Of a stretch of 64,000 nucleotides of DNA, positions 55,601 through 63,769 are shown piece by piece; the stretch's first letter is position 1; every line of letters starts with the position of its first letter. The position numbers and the translations under genes were made by a program. The stretch is taken from the NCBI GenBank assembly GCA_905221615.1, contig CAJNDT010003124.1, positions 618,942-682,941 on the forward strand. The letters are read 5' to 3'. The notes under the pieces were generated by a model that was given only the letters and a program-made list of their open reading frames with translations, had not been told where the DNA came from and did not search any database. This stretch comes from Symbiodinium sp. CCMP2592. Lineage: Eukaryota; Sar; Dinophyceae; Suessiales; Symbiodiniaceae.

Positions 55601-55850
55601 CGCCATGTACCTCAACCACTATCTCTTGCATCACAGTATGCAAGCCGGTCACCATCTTCCACAGTGGAGTAGCGTTCAGCTTACCAACAGAGGCGCAGAG
55701 GCCCATAGAGACCTAGCGAACACTCCTGGCTCGTATAACTACACTATAGGTGTGGGCGAGTATCGTGGAGGCGGCCTATGGGTGGAAGAAGCCACGGGTA
55801 CAACTCCCGTGCGTATTCGAAAACACGACAATGTATGGCACCGTCCATGA
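46659..55850 (+). CDS. Copia Gag-protease-integrase polyprotein with extra domains (3063 codons)
   Basis: Starts ATG AGC GTG GCA GG. In order: Gag-like helical region (about 1-440); zinc knuckle CLKCGVIGHWAGDAAC (about 466-481, CX2CX4HX6C); FSFGQHKGLTYERVL (about 590, resembling the exonuclease X C-terminal module); CxxC pairs in a ribbon-like segment (about 690-745); retropepsin-like AVLDEGCNSTVHG (about 890, DEG for the usual DTG/DSG); GHSA/GHGHS Ala/Pro-rich linker; a RapZ-C-like domain with CKANRHRSVAAG (about 1370-1430); a coiled coil then RS/RD-rich tract (about 1650-1790); integrase with HHCC (about 2454-2490) and catalytic D (MDALEV, about 2519), D (TTDRGTHF, about 2582), E (GKVERHGG, about 2617); and a 2OG-Fe oxygenase-like HRDLANT...GGGLWVE segment (about 3014-3045). 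The frame ends at 55850 while homology continues in the +1 frame. Confidence 0.93.
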   Translation: MSVAGLRYQPNLWSQNLSPAETKSGSYIYDGTAAGFHDWCFRTQIRVLQHKEKQRREALKDLRFAESARAKSESPRKWRGRASQGTSASPTDGDGSSGIPASPSSAKRTKPASEAEDEDAESLPSHPSQVAGDDEQEPDTDPAVYTLQDVKDESLDMSECVSKILEGLRGDAFCIARDVGLERLLRHDGVDYLIEEIRRQAFPLQSEEASELFRQGQLLTGPLAKQPGEPMLSYIARRKRWWSTLRELDPDIRLSEAMRANLLVELSGLERSEQLMVKTAARVHSVDEYARVLVQHHSVVHMKERLLTQKDPSGPGKTWRRFDAKPQYPKFGYMGYDGSAAEYGYQEQQESAEGYGDGYGEEAYQATASGGDDADEWIDDEDLALQLNAYTAVAYEAEIDDLDDSYAESVQLAYAAQTAFAQAKGKGKGKNKGKSPGKSGGKVVRSNLTIADRKAKLAELKAKSRCLKCGVIGHWAGDAACKFSGKGNGPKGTTTPAQSGGTANAAAKSATPKPQAYFAAVEEDDTECVHLSNASAGRLEGYPANLELTPSKTNTGKGRGNETLFSPQLRRTAAAGIMRDSPPEGSDRVFSFGQHKGLTYERVLYTFPGYVLWGRTQKCPSINLADFLDWVTEYFDVRDDNPISITRRDVPLSQEPPPEPFQPEVRLAASAAPSSEGPRKCRGGCKEFNKSGSNAYIDMRTCKKCGTVTKTKKEKPVIDQATCPHTSTERSGSSRKTSRIKCKLCGMLLDEQPQTERKARDDAATVLRESNTLDFDLLRSIVGSTGDSLPVEVVVPAIAQFQETIEGHFVTEPVISRGDLLAYLQEALDDHSAPSTNNSWEVASARSRSSRASATRHAFVAFTEGVTDIHPALVDLPVVNIYEDKHVYAVLDEGCNSTVHGSDWIANAAGKLANFGYSTRFKPEGNRTFKGLSGATETLGSRTIPFSIMGLEQDLRVPGVLDSHEIKGTAPLLLSLYAQAQLGITKDLRFGECGVRLPSEDSIIRIKLCRTHDSGLLCINITEGLTQVKQPRLIKSFQIPSPPVPIFRSAAALAHSESVSGSPRDATAADDAVATSRSHSTVDAGHGHSTVGVGHGHSFTTTAENRNNTKRRISVAFPNHCMVGTSVGDTEPAAMAAAEGQLPKKAPPTAKAAPKVLAAPDPGHSAMAKSPAVGHSAAPAGGTFSAPAPKAPPGSGLPKKAPPTEKARPGDSPGIPPAARATVHPKEIARGHRELAEFDAVVKKDPHGRPLVIMAGGGPHGPELDTPLPASVYNPDLALQPYYAGDTANPDIIIDVFTWGYEHHAWLQRVRGKWTAAELFAQHEEMETHATTTYASATSYMLVMLDMVWLKDDRKDDLTPAEAQQRNDEQRDRTKHVGSNPDIIREHADHPNLIAHVRHIVANVLDAKDAGIRSIAVHVVCKANRHRSVAAGILTHATLLELVPDCSVSLTHMSAANSWPFMGSKACKGQCPKCLHRAPGIAQEVEELTRFFFDAVRTDGPEDNECILVVEPQCARPDDQSTYAERFHERLLAEGRIQAPVTGVGPLDRPPLAGETACQAATRMGLVGKTHTSYVAKFDPNSLTAAMNRAQGTAPGGRLPSVTFSSGPNPASSSVGASAKGGAAPIGGPKDPPAPPPAKSGGAQDRAATPTGSSARIRRLEAEVHDLTDANRCQESTVSDLREALSNVKRQRDNAYDRLQDMRERAEDAERRADRAEVELKRLTRRSRSRRRRRDSSSSSRGHHRDRTRERRRMDSRPRDRSEAPTRQRTSRWGRVRDPGDDRADRDTAPERERIRAGQDTAPARERTNPRPSARPEVEYEPDKGKGKGKAAPHSVYDEVEYDDGTGAGDWDPPGPRSSLGGSRRPPEPPEPPRFRGSAGYHRFPERENPHRPMTAKESWWYFHGDRPSDEWNDAEWAEFRRQFPKPPGQGKLVEIDERIPAIDVGAIGLSPDTGFGWNRRIVFQDFPDGVLTALYEVMCEKQAPACWIGPYAPRRFWAGDKNHHELSERHNIKCTVVTRHTGRSYKPTGKLRDIDPIGYLFSHLDPSDGTSWTYEGACFPPGSDSEKLPTETGGAEQACPTQEPTEDGAYVALWVFPLAFDAATVPHQIEDTDALSAVYIPGTDPRASRIATSAGPGTVPEGDVSPMEEDGAERDAAYMAVCSGEWVGQASQISFPSPDPPEDLPHSSSAASGPSAASLKKLSKAQSKYLTSSLTEMVAGDEVLKAIVYNAAMREADHLIRLHEPSAQVLASVINERQNGPPGLVVARFETSTEELCLELECVADTLNIPIILVTPNGYPMLEDTVTLRGDMHISGIGPEIGKALDLFQAWSESYGYIPRSYVDTDSTDFWNLCRTISEEYYINAFSRTCFVGDAQDTDPEDISEAELVPDAEMPQRGVPDGMDDAGGALTPEERERLILEQFPFPGTPNTEAERRAAWRSLPQRVRVAIRRLHRSFGHLPNAVLIQVLKQARASKDFIAAAGLYKCKVCLDTAPVPRHHPVAGDSVFPKEFNHTIGMDALEVKDFFGNRYTAVNIVDMGTSFQQVVLVKSGGGNPSARQCVKCLIDRWISWAGHPKVITTDRGTHFRGEFSEYLAQHGIIHKNAPLESPQTIGKVERHGGLAKAIIRKVAQETQPSNIEEMEAVVTESVTTKNELSRHQGFSPAQHVLGKQPRTPGSVLDESESLGTLFTKYDETSVYYIRHRARQEAKKAFVHLETSRKVAKALQRNAAPLDTDYKVGDLVIYRRDNVPGSPGVVWSTVSRVIGREAENAYWVLHENIPVLVNARKMRPADEIEVAAHRVLAGEPVLPEAIVHGPEQRFQDERVADPVTAPATPRPVAAAAPLTPAVAHDVPMPAPSTPAMMPGTPMPAPSTPARFRAKDKTGETARSRSPVGGRDDALVAEELDQVEIMAKGLIDAQGFSPDECLALLRAYDRDRREAYTRPLLDDGDPGSIALAVGVYRHGGLVGVSGPTRERPSFAMYLNHYLLHHSMQAGHHLPQWSSVQLTNRGAEAHRDLANTPGSYNYTIGVGEYRGGGLWVEEATGTTPVRIRKHDNVWHRP

Positions 55851-57519
55851 TACTAAGAACAAGGTTCTTAAGTTTCGCCCGAAGGACGTGCACATGGTCG
55901 CACCGTTTGTAGGAGAAAGATACAGTCTCTCCGCATACACGGTGAGTGACCTCGGTAAGTTGTCTAAAGATGACATACAGCTTTTGTCGGATCTAGGCTA
56001 CCCCATATATAGGGATGCGCCCAATACCTTTGGCAGAAAAGGCGATGGGATATACACCATGGGTCACTCTGATCTCCCCATCGAGACGTTCCTAGAGCGC
56101 ATCCACGTGTACGGGATTAAGGAAATCGTAGATTGCAGAAGCCACCCGTACAGTGTTCGGCATCCACAAAACAATTGTGATGAGCTTTCCGCCACATGCT
56201 TTGCAAAAGGGGTTGTGTACAGTCACGCCCCCGAGTTAGGCAACAGGAATCGGGGCGGGATTGAAGCCAACATGCAAACAGACCAAGGGCTCTGTACGAT
56301 CGCTAGAATAGTTAGCGAGGCTCACGATGACTTTCACCGAATACTTCTGTTGTGTTCGGAGGCCAGTTGGCGGCGATGCCATCGGCGAAATATCGCCCAG
56401 CACATATGGCTCGAGCATTCGAAACTTACAGAGCACATACGTGCTAACGGACTGCCAGAAGCCCATCCGTGTCAATACATTCCTGAGGAAGACGACGGAC
56501 TGGCAGCAGCATCGCACACAGCTGCGATTGGCACGACAGTGCCGGCAGTTGAGCCCTCGGATAGTCGAGAGGCGGAATCCAAGGCCTTCGCTCTCACCCC
56601 TCATGGGGAAGACGCCTTCGGCTCTAATGTCGATGTTGGCTACATGGCCTCGCTCCTGGATTACCATAAGGCCCCTGTAGAAGTACAGCTGGGGCTGGAT
56701 GCTGCCATGAAGACTGAATGGCAGAAGTACACTGAATTCAACGCAGTGGTCCCTTGCACAGACAAGGAGTTTAAGGAGCTTACAAAGGCTGGCCACGTGT
56801 GTATCCCCACCAAATGGGTTCTTACCGATAAGAATGAACACCTAAAGGGGACAGCAGCATACACTCCCAAGTGGAAAGCACGCTTGGTCGCATGTGGAAA
56901 CTTCGAGCATATCTCGAATGAGGAGGATATCAGGGCAGACAGCCCCACAGCCGAGCCGGAAGGTATAGCCCTTCTGTGTTCATGGGCGGTTTCGTTGGCC
57001 CTGCGGCTCAAAGCAGCCGATATAACGAACGCATACTTCCAAGGGAAACCCCTTGAGCGCCTCCTCATTCTTCGGGTTCCCAAACACCCTAAGGGTGTGC
57101 CCGATGCAGAGATTCAGCGAGCCGGGTATATGATTGCCCGAGTACCCGTGTACGGCACCACCGACGCGGGTCGAAACCTTTACCTCCGTATAAAGGAGAG
57201 TTGCCGAGAATTTGGCTTAAATGCCTCGCAAATTCTGTCAGCCCTGTACTATATCACAGGAGAAGGTGGTCGTTTGTGCGCTTGCTTGTGCACCCACGTG
57301 GATGCTTTCCTGTGGGCTGCTACCGCCGAAGGCGAGCCGGCTATCCAGAATCTGCTGGATAAGTTTAAGATCGGTCGCATAGAGACTGAGAAGTTCCGTT
57401 TCTGCGGACGCGAGTATGTGCAAAGCGCAAACCGCGTAGTAGCACTGGCGTTAGGAGATGCGGATAGGCCGATCACGTACAGCGCTAAGAGTACCGAAAG
57501 CACTCCGCTTCGCGATTGA
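55800..57519 (+). CDS. Copia reverse-transcriptase ORF with DUF488 domain (RT changed at catalytic site, no RNase H)
   Basis: Frame +1 to the upstream ORF. It has no convincing start of its own: the open frame reaches back to a GTG at 55750 inside the first ORF, so it is read by frameshift or separated by an indel. Residue positions count from that GTG. First comes the tail of the oxygenase-like segment (GTVHDTKNKVLKFRP), then a DUF488 domain at 56046-56420 (IYTMGHSDLPIETFLERI, VDCRSHP, HAPELG, LLLCSEASWRRCHRRNIA; about 100-225). Then the copia RT core: WKARLVACGNFE, AADITNAYFQG (first catalytic Asp), ARVPVYGTTDAGRNLYL and THVDAFLWA. The usual xVDD is HVDA at 57295-57306, so the last catalytic Asp is Ala. 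The ORF stops at TGA 57517-57519, before any RNase H. Confidence 0.9.
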
Positions 57520-57647
57520 AGAACTCAGCCTAGAGCCTTGAGTCGCCGCACTCGGCTCGGTTGACTGCGCAAGCTCCCGGTATAATCCGGTGAAGTAGGT
57601 TTGGTCCAAAGCGATCAAATTCGAGCATGATTCGGACGTCACACTAC

Positions 57648-57659
57648 AGATAAGACGGG
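57648..57659 (+). promoter_or_regulatory. Possible polypurine tract
   Basis: AGATAAGACGGG directly before the 3' LTR; purine-rich but interrupted by T and C, so weak. Confidence 0.35.
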
Positions 57660-57824
57660 TGTGAAATTTCCCTGTCTTGAAGCGCCGTGTTGACATGTCC
57701 TCATGCGAGCGTAGTTTTTGTGTTAGTTCTGAACGCACCCTGTACGACAGACGTCTTGGGCTCAGACCAAAAAGTGTGCTCGTTTGTGTGGTTGGACACT
57801 CACTAATCCAGTTCCTGCTTCAAA
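57660..57824 (+). repeat. 3' LTR of the copia element, 165 bp
   Basis: Identical by eye to 46374-46538; followed by AGGGT (57825-57829), the second target-duplication copy, which continues into TTTAGGG repeats. Confidence 0.92.
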
Positions 57825-58075
57825 AGGGTTTAGGGTAAGTTCGAGTTCGGGTTAAGGGATCAGGCATCAAGCCGCGTTTAGGGTTTAGGGTTTAGGGTTT
57901 AGTTTAGGGTTTAGGCTTTAAATCAAGCCTCAAGTCCTTAGGGGGGTTTGGTGGGTTGGACGAGACATGTGACATGATCTTGAAATGGGTTGATGGGGCG
58001 GTCTAGAAATGCATTCTAGCATAGGCTGCTGCTGTTCTTGAACTTAGGCTGTTGTTCGCTTACTTGGTGTTTCAG

Positions 58076-58470
58076 AAGACTCAAAAGAACAAAAATAGCC
58101 CTCCCGAAGCTCATCTCTGCCACATGCGCAGGTACTGTCCGTTTGGAGACGAGTCCCGGCCGTCCTACCTCTCGCAAGTTTGCTGGGGCCATGTGCTCAG
58201 ACACAGGCTCTTACTATGAAGTAGCACTTAAACCCTAAACCCTAAGCCCAATCTACAACTGCAGGTTTTAGTGGATTTCGTTGTAAACTCAATGAATGCA
58301 AGGACTCAGCTGTCCAGTCGCTTGACTTCCTGCGTCTCGACAAGGGCACCGAACCCCATGACCTGCAAATGAGCAGATCAGGTTTCCTGCGCCAACTGGT
58401 GGAGCCTTCCGCGCAAAGGGCTACGGCTGCCACAGCTCTTGCAACGAGCCCAGCAGATATGAGGAGATGA
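58076..58470 (+). CDS. Two terminal exons of an unrecognised gene
   Basis: Exon 58076-58206 (KLISATCAGTVRLETSPGRP, TSRKFAGAMCSDT) joins through a 58-bp GC-AG intron (58207-58264) to 58265-58470 (GFSGFRCKLNECKDSAVQSL ... RQLVEPSAQRATAATALATS) and ends in TGA at 58468-58470. Phase is consistent and the alternative frame hits a stop. Several Cys (C, C, C) are present but no clear zinc-binding spacing. Family not recognised. It lies only 250 bp after the retrotransposon, so the element may sit in an upstream intron of this gene. Confidence 0.55.
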
Positions 58471-59455
58471 TGGTTTAGTAGTAAACTGTAGTTACATGTT
58501 CAAAGTTATTTGAAGGTCGCTTTTCCGGATTGGCCAGGATTTCGCACCGTTTGCTTTTCAGGCAGGCTGATGTCTTCATACACCCTGGGCCATTTCAGGC
58601 TTCTTCGGCCCAGATTCCGTCTTTGTTGGTGCCTCTCCTGGTAACATGTTCCGATCCTGCCATATTTCCGCCTTATAGATTGGCCCCACTCAGTAATAGT
58701 TCAGAAATGTGCATAAATATAGAGATATTAGGACCTTAATCGTAGCGCTATTATAGACTCTTACTGTACGGGGGCAGTACCTAACTTATGGAGAAATAAA
58801 CCTTCAAAGCCCCACAAATCGAAACCCGAAATGATGAAGCATCGGGTTCCGGGTCTGACGTGAGACTTGAGAGTTCCGTGCTTATGCCTGCGCCGTGTAG
58901 GGCTTCGGGCCCTAAACCCTGAACCCTAAACCCTAAACCCCAGGCCTTGAGTTTGGAGCGTACCGTTTCGGGCTTTGTGTTTCGGGTTTAGAGTTTCACT
59001 CCACATCTTATACCGAAAGCCCTCAACGCTAAACCCCGAGTCCCTCAACCGCTACTGCTTGCTCAACTTCGGTCTTCATGGCACTCGGCCGAGTCTCCGT
59101 TGGCAGCAGTTCGAGTGGATGCCATAAACCTTAAACCCTGAATCCACCATGACAAGGTTAATGGTAACAGTGCAACTTGACAGTATCTCGACTACGAATA
59201 CGTATACTGGTAATTACCAGTACGAAATTAGTATTCAAAGTCCCTGTCATAATCGTAGTAATCATCTCTACGACACTACAGTAAGTTTGGTTTATTCATG
59301 TCACTGGAGGTTCGTATTGTGGATTGTGATTACTGTTACTACTATTGCGACTGCTTTTGTAATTGCTTTATTTATCGAAGTCGTATTCTGTGAATCACAA
59401 AACCAATACTAGCCCCGCAAAGCCACCTTATACAGACAAGGGCAAGGACTGCTCA
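58471..59455. other. Spacer with one MITE-like copy
   Basis: Contains an element at 58683-58792 related to 7314 and 10214 (CCCACTCAGTAATAGTT ... TACGGGGGCAGTACCTAA) with an eroded left end, plus TTTAGGG/CCCTAAA units. An 87-codon ORF at 59149 (with a membrane-like WRFVLWIVITVTTIATAFVI stretch) has no supporting context. Confidence 0.45.
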
Positions 59456-61136
59456 GGGGCCGTGGCCTGGCCCGAGAAACGGGCAGAGCCATGTCGGGCG
59501 CTCTTCGCGTCTCCATCCTCGATGAGGATTTCCCGGATGTAGGGATGACGAGTTTATAGGGATTTAGGAGTTTAGGGTTTAGGGCTTTAGGTTTTTGGGA
59601 TTTTCTACAAGTGAGCGTATGGTATGGGTCTGTAGGTTGAGGGAGTTTTCGGGAGTCTCCAGGTGTGAAGGAGTCTTCGGGAGGTTGGGCTATGGGCTGA
59701 ATTAGAGGGTTTAATTTAGGGTTTAGGGTTGTGGGTTTAGGGTAGGTTTTAGGGTAGGGTTTAGGGTTTAGGGAGTTTTCGGGAGAGAGGGGCTGCTGTC
59801 ATTGAAGGCTCTGGCAGTTTAGGCTTCCCCAAGAGCTTTCAGGATTCTTGGGGCGACTGCCCATGAGATTATTTACATGGAGCCGCGGGGATTGGAGGGG
59901 TAGGGCTGGGGGAATTCTAGCATTCCCGTCCTCGGTCTGAAGGGATTTGGGGTTTGGAGGTTTGATGTTGGGAACTGAATCTGGAGTGTTTATTGGTTGT
60001 TGGCAGGGCGTTCTTGCCCTAAACGTGATGTTTTCTTCACTTTGGTTGATGGACCTTGGCTTTCTCATCTTGTTTTCCTAGGGTTCCAGTACTTTCCCGT
60101 CCCAGGCTGCACATCTTGTACTATCGAACAGCCGAAGCTCGGAGGTAAGGTGCAAGGTGACCGTAAAGATCTGAAGCCTGCTGGAGATATTGAGCTCGTT
60201 CGGACATGTGCCGACTTATCTAGGCGCCGGAATGTTTGTCAACGTTTTTCCGCAAGGTTCCTTATTGTAATTAGAGTATAATTAGCAGTGTACAGTGATC
60301 TATTGGGCTCCTAAATCCTGCTGTGGTGGCAAATGCCCGGGGCTTGTTCATGCCACACTAGGTACCCAGCAGAATGGCCGCGCCGCGAATACTAGCAATG
60401 TTCGCCCCCACGGCAGAACGTCCGGTGTCAGCCCCGAACACTAAAACTAAAGCGCAAACCCTGCAACTCAACCCCATCGCCTACACCCTCCTGAGCGTGA
60501 TGCAACCTGACGAAGTTGTTTGAGTTCGTTTTCGTTGTTGTTGAAACAAAACTTGTTTTGTGGTGTCGTGCCAGACTTCATCATGGGGTTCTGTATACTT
60601 TAGAAGCTGCCCCCACCCTGAAATAGTGACTATAAAGATTATCTTAGGGCCTTATTATACTACTTTTATACCACTAGTACAGGGTGGGGGCCCCTTCTAA
60701 TGTATACTTCCACAGACGACGACATGGACGCTGGCCAGGCCCCAGGCACTGAAGTGAAAGTCACTGTTGCTGTAGTAAGCTAGGTGTCATTATTATGAAC
60801 CCTAAACCCTACATTGTGACCGCTAAACCGTATAAACTCTAAACTTTGAACCAACTTTAATTTCAATGACATGGGGACTGAACCTTTAGTTCCGATATGC
60901 AAACCCTCAAAGCCTGGTCTCGTTTTATAAGGCCCCAGACTCGACCCGCGCAGCAGCCCTGTAAAGGATTTCTATTCTATTAGGTACCACCCCTATACTC
61001 ACTCCTTGTGGTACCCTTCCAACTAAGTAACTATATAATTAGCCAATTAGGGCCCCTAGATTAGTTGCATGGAAGCTCCAGGAGAATGCTGCCTTGGGGG
61101 AGGAGGCGGAGGGCGTGAACTTGGAGGTTCGCCAGG
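59456..61136 (+). CDS. Scattered candidate exons, unassigned
   Basis: After CTCAG at about 59456: AVAWPEKRAEPCRALFASPS (GTAGGG donor near 59539). 60102-60144: LHILYYRTAEARR (GTAAGG donor). About 60713-60775: MDAGQAPGTEVKVTVAV, an ATG-led piece following an inverted repeat. About 61069-61136: WKLQENAALGEEAEGVNLEV. Phases between them were not reconciled, so these may be several genes. Confidence 0.3.
60594..60704. mobile_element. Inverted repeat, ends GTATACTTTAGAAG
   Basis: Arms GTATACTTTAGAAGCTGCCC and GGGGCCCCTTCTAATGTATAC minus one base, inner CCCCCACCCTG / CAGGGTGGGGG perfectly paired. Followed by TTCCACAG and a coding-like ATG. Confidence 0.7.
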
Positions 61137-61330
61137 GTTTAATGCAGAAGCGGCTCCTTATTCCAATTATACTGTGATATATTATCGATATTCCTCACAG
61201 CCCCGTTCTTCTATGTAAGAAGGCCCGCATAGTTAGGCTGGAGGACAATTTCGAGCTTCCCTGAAGGATTCATGAAGGGGTTCCATAGCTTGAAGGGTTC
61301 ATTACAAGTTGTAGAGAGATATCTGTAGTT

Positions 61331-61438
61331 ACCCTGAGGGTCCATGTACTCATATTATAGTATTACAAAGGCCTTGAAGTACTCCCTATAAAGGTACATT
61401 GGGCCCAAAGTATAGCTATATGGGTACATGGACCCTTG
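61331..61438. mobile_element. Inverted repeat, family AAGGGTCCATGTACCC
   Basis: Ends GAGGGTCCATGTACTC and TGGGTACATGGACCCTTG. A loose third arm copy (GGGTACATGGACCCC) lies at 61514-61530. Confidence 0.65.
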
Positions 61439-61594
61439 AACCCTGAACCCTAAACCCATATAGAACCTTTATAGTACCCTTATAGAACCCTTATGGGAAC
61501 CCTAAACCCCTATTTGGGTACATGGACCCCTAGGGTTAGGTAACACCCAAGCTCAACTCTGAGCAGTCACGTTCTGCAGCAGCACTACTTAGAG

Positions 61595-61675
61595 GATCAT
61601 GGGACTTAGTAAGTAGGTTATAATCAGGGTTATAAGTCCCCTAAGTGGGGTTATCCTAATTATAATCAGGGCAAC
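61595..61675. mobile_element. Truncated inverted repeat, family GGGACTTAGTAAGTAGG
   Basis: Left arm ATCATGGGACTTAGTAAGTA and centre present; the right arm is missing. The compositional change of the window begins soon after, which may mark a junction. Confidence 0.55.
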
Positions 61676-61789
61676 ACAGAAGGGGGCAACACTTTGGAAA
61701 GGCAAGACCCGACCCTTCGCCCGAAGTTCGTCGAACCCCGCCGGCGTTCGCCGAACCCTCGCCGAACACCTCCCCTCCTTCGAACCTTT

Positions 61790-63150
61790 ATTATTAAATT
61801 CTAATATTATTAATATTAATTAATACTAATAATACTAATAATAACTAATTAATATTCATTTAATTATAATTAATATTAATATTAATATCAATAATACGAA
61901 TACTAATATAATACTAATAATACTAATACTAATATAATAATACTACTAATAATAACTACTAATACTAATATTAATGCTAATACTAATTTGTTTAATACTA
62001 ATACTAATTAAATCCTAATACTAATGTTACATAAATTATTATTATACTTAAATTTATTTAAATACTAGTACTTATGATACTGATATTTCAATATAATTTG
62101 TAACAACAGAACTAATAATACTAATACACTAATTAAATTAGTAATTAAATATTACTAATACTAGTATTATTAATGATGTATTAAATACAAATATTTATTA
62201 AGTCTCATATTAATAATTTTAGTAATATTTATATTCAAAAAATACAAAGGTGAAATTACAATGAATGTGAAAAACTAATAAACTAAAAAGTATTAGCAAT
62301 AATGTGCATACTTTAACCTTATCACGAATGGCTCATAGTATAATAGATTTGCATTCGAAGCCTGAATGGCTTGTATTCTTAGTCATAGATGAATAATATG
62401 GGAACCCTGTCATGAACAATTAACTTGCAGAATACTTGTTAGTGTGCTGTTCAGAGTTACTAATTGATAATCAATGTCCATACAGGCCATTGTCAATAAA
62501 GTATATTGTTTGTTAGCTATTTCTTATTATTCAATTTGTGATACTATCGCTAGTGGTAACAATTTAAACAATAATTTTTAAATAACTCATCATCAGCACA
62601 CTATTTCTCACAGGGGCCTGCCTATCACCGGTACGATCCCAATTCATATTCTAATAGTATCAATAATAAAAAAACTCAGTTTCCTGATTGCTTAATTTGG
62701 ACGCAGAACATGTGTGTCCTGGATATGCATCTATTTTCTTTGAGTGGTTCTGTATAATAATTAAGCAGCTTTATGAACTTGTGTATGATATGATGTCAAC
62801 ACTAATCAAAACATACTGCCGTATAAGTGATGAATAATTAAATACACACTTTGACTTAGCTAGATTATTCGTGGTTTTGCCTGTTGTAACACTGAATACT
62901 GGCTAACAAGAACAATAGTACTATTTTATAATCAGCAGGTTTCAGCAAGATTGAGTACAATAATATCACGATCATCCCTCTGCTTGTAACCAGAAAGAAT
63001 AAACAACAGTTGAGTCGAAAGAACAAACTTGACAATAGTGTAGCCAGAGGCTTAGGCAATTACATTGTTACTAACTGTTAGCAGCATAAAGAATGTAGTT
63101 AATAGCAACAACAAATATGAACACATATAGATACTCACCATCATCATCGT
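61790..63150. other. AT-rich region of different composition
   Basis: About 1.36 kb dominated by TAATA/ATTAAT words, with no TTTAGGG units, no inverted-repeat elements and no convincing ORF. Unlike everything before 61.7 kb. Confidence 0.8.
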
Positions 63151-63484
63151 CATCATAATCATGCGTGCTGCTGTGTCTTTTTGTTTTGGGAAGGGGGGAA
63201 GGTTCAGTCAGGGCAAGACTTCGGCTTCGCTGCAGTTGGGAGGGTTTGGGGTTTGCGAGTCTTGCAGGGTTTGGCCCGAGTCCATTGTAAGAACCCTATT
63301 CCCAAAGACCCGAAAGAAAAGAAACCAACCCCACCATGCAGCCCTCCTGAAGCCGCAAGCCCAGCCCAAGCAAGAGAGCATTCACGTCTTGGACAAGATC
63401 ATGGTGATGCTGGGAGCCCGGGCAAAGTACTCAGTGAGGGTTTCCGGGTGAGCGCCTAAGGATTCGGGTTAGGAGTTAATGGGC

Positions 63485-63769
63485 CGACCGTGAGGTCGTG
63501 CCCGGGTCTAGGAGTAAGATTTACGCTAGCCGGGTCGACCGGGAGGTCGCGCCCGTTTTTGCAAGACGTCCATCGGACGCCGGCCGTGAGGTCGTAAGAA
63601 CAGCGGCTGGGAAGCCGAGTCGTAATACGGCAAGAATTAGCAAGACGTCCATTTGGACGCCGGCCGTGAGGTCGTACGAGTAAGAGATAGCAAAGTCACT
63701 ATATGGAGAGACGGTAGGGAGTAAGGTGTAAGATCAACAGACGTCCATAGGATGCCGACCGGGCGGTCG
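63485..63769 (+). repeat. Cluster of five small hairpins, some paired as double hairpins
   Basis: Stem CGACC or CGGCC, tetraloop GTGA/GGGA/GGGC, stem GGTCG, at 63485-63498, 63536-63549, 63581-63594, 63661-63674 and 63756-63769. Three are preceded by a second hairpin, ACGTCC-x-GGACGC type, near 63565, 63645 and 63739. Stems are conserved while spacers differ. Confidence 0.8.

Larger units (their letters stand above)
46374..57824 (+). mobile_element. Ty1/copia-type LTR retrotransposon, 11.45 kb
   Basis: Identical 165-bp LTRs, 5-bp target duplication, tRNA-type primer site next to the 5' LTR, and an internal gag-protease-integrase-RT order that defines the copia superfamily. The coding part is two large ORFs (46659-55850 and about 55800-57519) offset by +1. 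The element encodes several non-canonical domains (zinc ribbon-like, RapZ-C-like, RS/coiled coil, 2OG-oxygenase-like, DUF488). No RNase H is found: only 140 bp lie between the RT stop and the 3' LTR. Identical LTRs imply recent insertion. Confidence 0.95.

Noticed and set aside
62310..62400. Short match to 18S rRNA (CGAATGGCTCAT)
   Set aside because: Only a 12-base identity; flanking bases do not follow small-subunit rRNA, so no rRNA gene is called.
63485..63769. CRISPR array
   Set aside because: Repeat units are short hairpins with uneven spacing and no conserved 25-40 bp direct repeat; context is eukaryotic.
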